Origin: Acidobacteriota bacterium
GTDB taxonomy: Bacteria; Acidobacteriota; Polarisedimenticolia; JACPZX01
Direction: 5' to 3'
DNA length: 64,000 nt
Assembly (NCBI GenBank): GCA_016195325.1
Contig: JACPZX010000016.1
Span: forward strand, 99,303 to 163,302
Shown: positions 55,548 through 64,000 of the stretch, piece by piece
Layout of the letters: every line of letters starts with the position of its first letter
Numbering within the stretch: the stretch's first letter is position 1
Notes under the pieces: generated by a model
The model's database searches: none
Told to the model about the DNA's origin: nothing
The model's input: the letters and a program-made list of their open reading frames with translations, nothing else
Translations under genes and position numbers: made by a program

Positions 55548-58500
55548 GGCCGATGACGACGATCTCCGGGTCGGGGTCCGTGATCGACGAGACGTCAAGC
55601 GTCCCGTTGAAGGCCGCGAGGTTCTCGTTGGGCGAGGTCGGGAACGTGACGTCGACGTACCCGCGGCCGTTCAGCGTGGACCCACCGATGCGGTCCCCCG
55701 CGCGCGGCCCCGACGCCGTCAGGAGCGGGATCGGACTCTCCGGCATCACCGTGTCGAACGCGACCTCCTGGCCGGTCGCGTCCCGGAATCCCATCTTGAT
55801 CTTTCCGTGGATCGTGAGGAGCCGGATCTGATCCGGGACGTCCGCGAGGAAGAGGACGACCACCCTCCCCGACGTGACCTTCGAGAGATCGGCGTAGAGA
55901 CGTCCGCTCACGGAGAGGTTGTTGGCGGCGAAGTTGAGCTTCCCGACGATGAGGAACTTCCCGTCGGTGCTGAACCGGATGATCACCTCGCCGTTGAAGA
56001 CCTCCTCGGACGTGTAAATGTCGAAGACCTTCGCGCCCCCGGTGATGAGCATCGGGGAGGTGAAGGCCGCCGCCCACCCGTTCGCCGCCCCGTTCGAGAG
56101 GGCGATCGCCTGGTTCACGACCTGCTGCTTCACGCCCGCCAGCCACTGCTCGGGGGTCAGCGCCGTCGGGAGCTGGAACTCGGGGCCTCGCAGCTTGAAG
56201 GGGTCCTCGATCGACGGGAGGGTCTTGAAGAAGTCCACTCCCGCGCTGAAGTCGTTTATCGCGAGGCCGATCTGCGGCACGAGGATGACGCCGCCCGGGA
56301 TCGAGACGCTCATGAAGATCCCGAGGGGGCCGAGGTCCGAGAGCGCAAACCGGATCGTGACTCCGATCCCCGAGAACTCGAACCCTCCCTCGACGCCGAT
56401 GAAGAAGACGCGCCTCATCACGGGCGTGGTCACGTCGAAGGAGTCGATGATCCGGTTCCCGGCGTCGAGGTTGATGATGCCGCCGATCAGCGACGCCTTG
56501 ATCTCGCCGCCGAAGAGGTTCCCCTCGATCGAGACGCCGATCGAGTCGATGCCGATGATCGGGAACTCGCCGGCGAGGAGCTTGCCGACGTCGATCTTGA
56601 TCCCCTCGACCGCCCCCGAGAAGGTGATCCCGCTGACCCCCTGGAGGCCGTTCACGCTGGCCGACAGGATCAGGATGAAGTCGGTCGGATCGTGCTGGAT
56701 GTCACGGAACTGGATGCCGATCGAGTCGATCTTGATCGGGAGCCACGACGGCCACTTGAAGCCGTCGCCGGTCGCGGAGCCGATGGTGAGGATGACGCCG
56801 AAGCCGGGCTTCGGGAGGAAGTCGCCGTTCCCGAGGAAGGCGAAGTTCCTCCCCTCCCCCGTGAGGACGAGAGACCCGATCGTCACCTCGGCGGCGATCG
56901 AGGCGAAGCTGACCAGCTCCTCGGTGCCCTTCGCCCCGGTGTTGATCTTGAGGTCGCGCCCGCTCAGCGTGAGGAAGCTTCCGAGCTGCACGCGGAAGGT
57001 GTCGACGCTGAAGAGGAGCGCCTTGACGTGCCCCGAGTCGAACTCGAGCGTGACGCGCGCCGCCTCGGTGTCTGCGGCTGGCTCGCCCGAGAGGCGATCG
57101 CTGATGATCGCGTTGACGGGGCGCCCCGGCAGGAACTTCGCCCCGCCCGTCGCGATGAAGATGTTCCCGCTGAAGTTCGCGAAGGGGTTCGAGCCGTCGA
57201 AGACGACGTCGAAGTTCTGGACGCCGACGCGGAGGTCATCGAACTCGATGAGGCTCCCGAGCTTGATGCCGCCGGCGGGCTTCGGCGCCGGGGCCGCGGC
57301 CGGGAAGCCCGGCGGGGGCGGAGGCGGCGTGCCGCCGAACTGGAGGAGCGCCGTCCCGAGCTTGAAGCCGTTGTCCCGGATCGTGAGCCCCGGCGTCCCC
57401 ATGAACGAGTCGATGATGCCGGTGACGCCGAACTTCGGGAAGTTGATCGACGCCTGGTCGATGACGACCAGCTCCTGCGCCCTCCCGCCGTTCTTCGCCG
57501 CGCTGTAGTTGGGGTCGTAGCTGACGCGGATGCCGGAGCCCGTGACGCGGACGACGTCGGGGACGTTCACGTCGAGGCCCGCCACGTCGACGCTGAACTT
57601 GCCCGGCACGCTGAAGGCGGCGATGCCGGCCCCCTGGATGAGCCCGAGCAGGTCGATCTGCACGTCGAACTTCGCGAGGACTCCCGTCAGCGTCGCGGTG
57701 ATGCCGCTCCCCGACTGGGCCGACGAAGGCGTCGTCTGGTTCGCCGTCCCTCCGCCGAAGTTGAGCTTCGCGGTGTTGACTCCGATCGCGATCGTGATGA
57801 CGAGGTTGGCCTCGAGGCCGTTCGGCCCGAAGTCGGGCTTGAACGCGATCCCGGCGATCCCGACCGACGGCCCCTCGAGCGTGACCGGGCCGGCGGAGAC
57901 GTTGCTCGCCGCGATGCCGCCTTCCTGAGTCGCGCTGTCGACCTTGAAGGTCCCCTTCGAGCGCCCCGACTCGAGGCCGCTCTGCGTCTTCCACGCCGCC
58001 TGGCCCCCCGCGTTCTTCGGGACGAAGTCCACTACCACGTCGCCGTTCGGGAAGACGTCGGCGAAGTTGGACGGGGGCTTCAGAGGATCCGGGTCGAAGA
58101 AATAGCGGTAGGAGTTCGGCCCGAGGCGCTGGAAGCGGTACTTGCCGTTCGCGACCCCGCCCGGGTTGAAGAGGGACCCCGCGATCGTCACGCGGATCTC
58201 GTCGCCGTCGATCGTCGCCGGATTGACAGGGCTCCCGTCCGGCGAGGAGAAGGCCACGTCGACGTACCGGCGGGCGTTCTGCGCCCCCTTGTTCACGACG
58301 GCCCCGTTGAAGGGGCTCGCGAGGCTCGCGGTCGGCTTCGCCCCCGTGTCGCTCGGGAAGACGACGGTGAAGAGCTCCGTCTCGGCGATGTTCGTCGCCC
58401 CCCGGACGTCGCTGAAGCGGCCCTCCAGGAACTGAACCTCGATCGTGGGATCGAAGTCGGTCGGCTCGAGGAAGTAGTCGAGCGCCGGGTTGATCTTGAC

Positions 58501-61500
58501 CAGCGAGTACCGGAAGGTCCGATCGTCGATGCGCGTGGCCTGGCCGTTCACCGCGACGTTCCGCGCGGAGGTCCCTACGAGGTTGAACTCGGCCTGCGGG
58601 TCCGTGATCGAGCCCGCGTCGAGCCCGACGAAGTTCTCGTCGTTGAAGACCACGTCGATGGTGCCGCGCGTGTTGATCGCAGTCGCGTCGATGCGGGCGC
58701 CGGCGAACGGATCCTTGAGGTCGGCGGTGACGGGGCGCAGCGCCGTCGCCGGGAGCGCGATGTTCACGGGCTGCCCGAAGACCGAGAACCCGGTGACGCG
58801 GATGTCCTGGAGCTGGAACCCCTGCTTCCCGCCGATCTTGAAGCGGGCCGACCCCTTGACCGCGAACGCCTCCTTGACGGTCCCGCCCTGCGGCGTGTTG
58901 ATCGCCACCTCGGCGTTCGGGATGTCGACCGAGACGGGGCTCGTAGGCGTGCTCTGCGTGAACCGGGCCGACCCGCGGATCTGGAAGACGGGGGCGTTCG
59001 CCGGGCCGGCGCTGATGGTGAGGCGCGTGTCGTCGGTGCCGTTGTCCGCGACGACCTGGCCGTTCTGATCGAATCCGACCTCGACCTGCTCGATGAAGAG
59101 GCCGGTGGCGAAGACGATCTGGAACGGCTGCGCGGTCGCCGGATCGTCGCCGGGGAAGAAGACCGACTGGTTGATCGCCAGCCCGGTGTTGTTGATCTTC
59201 ACGCCCACGTTGCCGCGGACCGACAGGCCGTCGAGGCCGACGAACGAGACCGTGCCGAAGGCCTTCAGGGCGAAGGTGTCGTCGGACTTGTCGGCGGTCC
59301 CCTTGTCGAAGTAGACGACGCCGATGTTGGCGCCGCTGACGAGGATTCCGGTCGCCTTCGGATCGAGCGCGCCGCCCGGGAGCGGGGCCGGCGATCCGAT
59401 GAAGATGAGGACGTTCCGCGCCGCGTAGACGTTGCCGCCCGGGATCGGCTGCGTGGTGAAGTCGCCTCGCAGCGTGAGGAAGTCGCCGATCGTCACGTCG
59501 AGGTTGGTGATGGCGATCTCGAACGTGCGGCCGGCCTTCGCGTCGATCCGCACGTCGCCGCCCGGCAGCGAGATGACTTCCTTCACGTCGCGGCTCGGCG
59601 ACGTCGTGTTGATCGAGAGGAAGATGTCGGCGCCGGCCTGGAGGCCGGGGACCGTCACGTTGAAGGTCCCCTTCAGCGACGCGGCCACCCCGTCCTGGAA
59701 GAAGACGAAGCCGCCCGTGCCGTGCGTCAGGGTGACGGTGCCGAGGTTGAAGCCCCCTTCGTCGGCGAAGCCCGCGATCGTCAGCTCGCGAACCCCCACG
59801 CGGACGATTTTGACGGGCTGCCCGCCCTGCGTCGCCGGCGGCCGGGTCACCTGCTCGATGGCGAACTCGCCCGAGACCTGAATCGTCGCCTGCCCGACGC
59901 GGATGGTGACGTTCGGCGTGCCGCTCAGCCGCACGTACGGGCCGGCGGGAAGGCTCAGGACCAGAGGCTTCCGGACCTCGAAATGGTCGGCCGTCGCGGG
60001 CTGTCCCTTCGGATCGCCCGGCATCGCCTCGATGAGGTACTTCGTCGTGCCGTCGAGCACCTGCCAGAGCGTCGGCCGGGTTCCCTGCGCGGCGACGGCG
60101 CGGACGGTCGCCCCCGCCCCGAGCGTCACGCCGCCGGCCTGGAAGTGCGCGATCCACGTGGCGGAAAGCGCGGTGGCCGCGCCGATGGAGCCCGGAAGGC
60201 TCGTGATGTCCGTGAAGCCGGCGACCTCGAAGAGGGTGTTCGAGGTGCCGGGGATGTTGAACTCCTCGTTGACTGCGCTCGTCGTGTTGTTGATCGCGAG
60301 CGACATCGTCCCGTGGAGGCTGAACGTCGGCTGCGCCTGGCCGGCGGGGAGATCGAGGTTGACGCCGACGGTGAACTCGGCGGCGAGCCCCGCATCGGTC
60401 AGGAGAATGAGTCCGCTCGCGTCCTGGATGTCGATGACGGCCGGCGAGCCGAGCTTCAGATCGAGGTCGAAGAGCGCGAGCTTCGTCACGCGCGAGCCGT
60501 TGGCGCGCGTCGTCTGCTCGAAGAAGAAATCGGTCTGGAGCGAGATGTCCGGCGTGTGGTCGCCGTCGAGATCGACGGCGAAGATCGCGGCGCCGACGCC
60601 GTTCGGCTGCGTCGCCGACGGGTTGTCGATCGCCAGGGCTCTGAGGGTTCGGGTGTCGAAATCGAGGAGGACGGAGGGGGCTTTCAGCGGACCGCCGAGA
60701 TCGGGGTCCGGGCCGGTCGTGATCGCGAGGCCCGGAGGCCCGTGGGCGACCGGGAAGCTCAGGCGGAAGTCGATCACCGGCGGGACGCCCGTGGTCGCCG
60801 GGTTCTTGTCGCTCGAGCCGTTCACCTCGACCGAGAGGTTCGCGACGCTCAAGCTGACGGCCTTGACGCCGACGAGGGAGATGAGCGAGGCGCTCGCCTT
60901 CAGCGCGTAGTAGCTCGTCGTGTCGGCCGTCGACTGCGGCTTCATGAGCGCGAGGCCGAACTCGAAGTTCTCGACGATCACGCCGACCGCGCCGGCCGAT
61001 GCGGGCGTGTCGAAGCTGTCGATGACGCCGTCCGGGACGCCGTTCGGCCCCGAGTTGTCCTGCCAGTACGGGCCGCCGGTGCCGAGGAAGGCGTGCACCT
61101 GGCTCGCGCCCACGGTGAGGACCGAGAGGTTCGACTTCGTGGTGCCGTCCGAGAGGGTCGCCGAAGGCAGCGCCGGCCCCTTCTCGAAGCTGAAGGCGCC
61201 GCTCACGAAGACGAACTCGCTGATGCCGAGCGTCACGAAGCCGCTCGCGCGAAGGAGCGGGGCGCTGAAATCGAGGTCGATCCCCGAGACGCCGCCCGTC
61301 GGCACCGTGAGCTTCCCACCGGGGAACTTCGTGAAATCGACGACCGGCACGGGGGCGTTCGGCGCCGCGGAGTCGCTCGACGTGTTCACCTCGACCGTGA
61401 GGGACCGCGCCGAGAGCGTGAGGCCGTCGACGCCCACGATGGCGACGTCGCCCCGCGCCTTGATCGCGAAGAAGCTCTCGGTGGGCTTCGGCCCCGTCAT

Positions 61501-64000
61501 CGGGATCACCGGCTTGATCAGCGCCATGCCGAGCGTGACGTTGCTGAGCGCGACGCCGAGCGCGCCGGCTGCGAGCGGCGTGTCGAACGTGTCGATGACG
61601 CCGTCCGGGACGCCGTTCGGCCCGGAGTTGTCCTGCCAGTAGGGCCCGCCGACGCCGACGAAGACGTTCCCGTTCGCCACGCCGACCTGGACGATGTTGA
61701 CCCGCCGTGGAGTTCCGTCCGAGAGCGTCACGTCCTGCTCGGCTCCCTTGCGGAAGGCGAACTGCGCGGCGACCGTGACGAACTCCTGGATCACCAGCGT
61801 CGCGAACCCCTGGGCTTCGAGAAGCGTGTCGGTGAAGTCGATGTCGATGGAGTGCGCGCCGGCAGGCACGGTGAGCTTGTGCCCGGGCAGCAGGCTGAAG
61901 TCGACCGCCGGGGGTGTCCCGCCCGCGCTGTCGCTCGAGGTGTTCACGCTCACCGACACACCGGCGCTGAGGGTCAGCCCCGGGATCCCGACCAGCTCGG
62001 CCGCCCCGGTCGCCTTGAGGGCCGTGAAGCTCCGCGTGTCGGCCGTGTCCGTCGGCTTCATCAGGACGAGCGCGAACTCGAACTGGCTGATCGCGATCCC
62101 GAGCGCCCCCTCCGCCTCGGTCGCCGTCGGCGCGCGCACCGCGCCGTTCGCCTCCGTCACCCAGTACGGCCCGCCCGTGCCGACGAACGCGTGCACGTCG
62201 CTGACGCCGACCTTGATGACCGAGACCTGCACCGACTGCGCCACGCCCTTGAGCGTCACGAAGATCGTCGCGCCCTTCTCGAAGTTGAACGACCCCGTCA
62301 CGAAGACGAACCCCTCGATCTGGAGCACCGCGCCCAGGACGCGCACGGCCTGCACCCCCGGGGCGCTCGTGAGCGTCCCGGACACGCCGTCGATGTCGAT
62401 GGTCTTCGGCGCGGCCGAATAGTTCGTCGTCGTCGTGTTGAGCTGCACCCTCACGTCGCGGGCGCTCGCGGTGATGTTCCCCGGGAGCGTGAGCACCAGC
62501 GTGCCGCTCGCCTCGAGAGCCTTCGTCCCGTTCGCGTTCATCGCGAGGGCGAGGGTCCCGTTCGTCACGCCGACCTGGATCGCGCCGGCGCTCAGAATCG
62601 CCGAGACATGCTCCGCCGCCGCCTCGACGTCGGCGCCGACCTTGCGGAACCCGAAGTCGCCCGAGATGGTCACGAACCCGGCGAAGCTCGCGCTGAGCCC
62701 CACGACCGACACGCTCTGGGAGTTGGGCGCCGCGTCGATCGTCGCCTGCACCCCATCGATGTTCAGCGTCAGCGGGTTGGTCTTGAAGTCGGTGCTGGTG
62801 GTGTTGAGCTTCACGGTCGCCGACTGGATCGTGACCTGGGCGAAGTCGCCGGCCGTCAGGAATGCGCCTCCGGTCGCCTTCAGGGCCTTCGTCGTGACGC
62901 CCGGGGTCGTCGAATCGCTTCTAAGAAGGAGGGCAATCGACCCGTCGTTGACGCCGGCCTCGAAGACGGTCCCGACCTTCAGGCTCACATCGATCATCGA
63001 GCCCGTCGCCTGGATCTCCGTGACGGTGCCGTTGACCTGCTTCCTGAAGCCGAAGTTGCCGGACACGAACACGAAGCCGCCGAACTCGGCGCTCAGTCCG
63101 ACCACGCTCACGCTCTGCGTGTTCGGGGCGACGTCGAGAGTCGCTTGCACGCCGTCGATGTCGAGGAGGAGCGGGTTCGCGGCGAAGTTGGTGTTCGTGT
63201 TGTTGAGCTTGACGGTCGCCGACTGGATCGTGACCTGCGCGAAGTCCCCTGCCGTCAGGAACGCGCCGCCCGTCGCCTTCAGGGCCTTCGTCGTGACGCC
63301 CGGGGTCGTCGAGTCCGACCGCAGCAACAGCGCAATCGACCCATCGTTGACGCCCGCCTCGAAGACCGAACCGACCTTCAGGCTCACGTCAATCATCGAG
63401 CCTGTCGCCTGGATCTCCGTGACGGTGCTGTTGACCTGCTTTCTGAAGCCGAAATTGCCCGAGACGTTCACGAACCCGCCGAACTCGGCGCTCAGACCGA
63501 CGACCGACACGCTCTGGGTGTTCGGAGCGACATCGAGCGTTGCCTGGACGCCGTCGATATCGAGAAGGAGCGGGTTGGTCTTGAAGTCAGTCGCCGTGTT
63601 GTTCAGCTTCACCGTCGCCGACTGAATCGTGACCTGCGCGAAGTCGCCAGCGGTCAGGAACGCGCCGCCCGTCGCCTTCAGCGCGCGAGTCGTGACGCCG
63701 GGCGTCGTGCTGTCCGACCGAAGCAACAGCGCGATCGACCCGTCGTTGACGCCGGCCTCGAAGACCGAACCGACCTTCAGGCTCACGTCGATCATCGAGC
63801 CGGTAGCCTGGATCTCGGTGACCGTGCCAGTGACCTGCTTTCTGAAGCCGAAGTTACCGGAGACGAAGACGAAGCCGCCGAACTCCGCGTTCAGTCCGAC
63901 CACGCTCACGCTCTGCGTGTTCGGGGCGACGTCGAGAGTCGCTTGCACGCCGTCGATGTCGAGCAGGAGCGGGTTGGTCTTGAAGTCCGTCGAGGTGTTG
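55540..64000 (-). CDS. Giant repetitive protein, N-ward part in the window (5' end beyond the right edge)
   Basis: The frame is open from the right edge of the window through about 2820 codons to the C-run at 55540-55546, and then runs out of phase to a stop at 54916. In the window it holds, from the N side, 133-residue tandem repeats (62.7-64.0 kb), diverged relatives marked by GGPYWQDNSGPNGVPDGVID and VNTSSDSA (60.8-62.7 kb), and beta-rich modules with YVDVTF/YIDVRF and SITDPDPE motifs. The sequence GQGG at the break continues as AASIDVDV in the other frame if one C is removed. The full protein therefore has at least about 10,950 residues. The start, any signal sequence and any N-terminal export element lie outside the window. 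Confidence 0.85.
62744..64000 (-). repeat. 399-bp tandem repeats (133 residues each) at the right edge
   Basis: The phrase encoding VQATLDVAPNTQ recurs at about 63941, 63542 and 63143, and in diverged form at 62744: exactly 399 bases apart each time. Units share GFRKQV, IQATGSMIDVSLKVG, NDGSIALLLRSDSTTPGV and LKATGGAFLTAGDFAQVTIQ. The array continues beyond the window. Within it synonymous changes are few, so copies are young or homogenised, and assembly collapse is possible. Confidence 0.9.

Noticed and set aside
42243-55556. A 4437-codon open frame on the plus strand, antisense to the giant gene
   Set aside because: It is rich in E, D, R, V and H with no domain, signal or start context. 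It follows from the codon bias of a very GC-rich, aspartate-rich gene on the other strand.
62744-64000. CRISPR-like array
   Set aside because: Units are 399 bases, coding and contiguous, without short direct repeats and spacers.

Overview
The window is GC-rich and almost fully coding. It has the character of a free-living, predator-like or sediment Gram-negative such as an Acidobacteriota or Myxococcota relative: very large secreted proteins, MopE-type metal-binding repeats, HYR and DUF11 modules, FG-GAP propellers, RHS proteins, and an envelope-spanning adaptor/TolC secretion operon. The phylum is an inference from gene content; no rRNA or other phylogenetic marker is present. I saw no tRNA, rRNA, CRISPR array, insertion sequence or phage gene.

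Layout. (a) 1-3.2 kb: the tail of an unrecognised gene, a GT-A-like glycosyltransferase and two class I SAM-dependent methyltransferases, which looks like the edge of a polysaccharide or cell-surface cluster. (b) 3.2-7.4 kb, minus strand: a 1385-residue secreted BNR/sialidase-type propeller protein with DUF11 and HYR domains. (c) 7.6-8.3 kb, plus strand: a small exported protein. (d) 19.3-8.2 kb, minus strand: a tightly packed run of a 2298-residue RHS protein ending in a PD-(D/E)XK-like toxin tip, a putative immunity protein, a secreted alpha/alpha-toroid protein and a seven-blade FG-GAP propeller. (e) 19.6-31.1 kb, plus strand: a compact six-gene run of a MopE-like 12-repeat protein, GAF-HlyD adaptor, PqqD-like/M50/HlyD fusion, shortened SecA-like ATPase, TolC-like outer-membrane factor and a second HlyD adaptor. 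(f) 31.1-64.0 kb and beyond, minus strand: a single giant repetitive surface or secreted protein of at least about 10,950 residues. It converges on the secretion operon with a 4-base overlap and is interrupted in this sequence by a one-base frameshift in a 7-C run at 55540-55546.

How it may work together. The operon in (e) has adaptors and a TolC-like outer-membrane factor but no ABC transporter or peptidase-C39 ATPase. A SecA-like motor and an intramembrane-type metalloprotease fused to an adaptor stand where the ABC protein of a type I system would be. Its direct neighbour is a giant RTX/repeat protein, the expected kind of cargo. I therefore propose a SecA/M50/HlyD/TolC hybrid exporter dedicated to the giant protein. 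This is the most interesting content of the window. The RHS-nuclease/immunity pair is a second accessory system.
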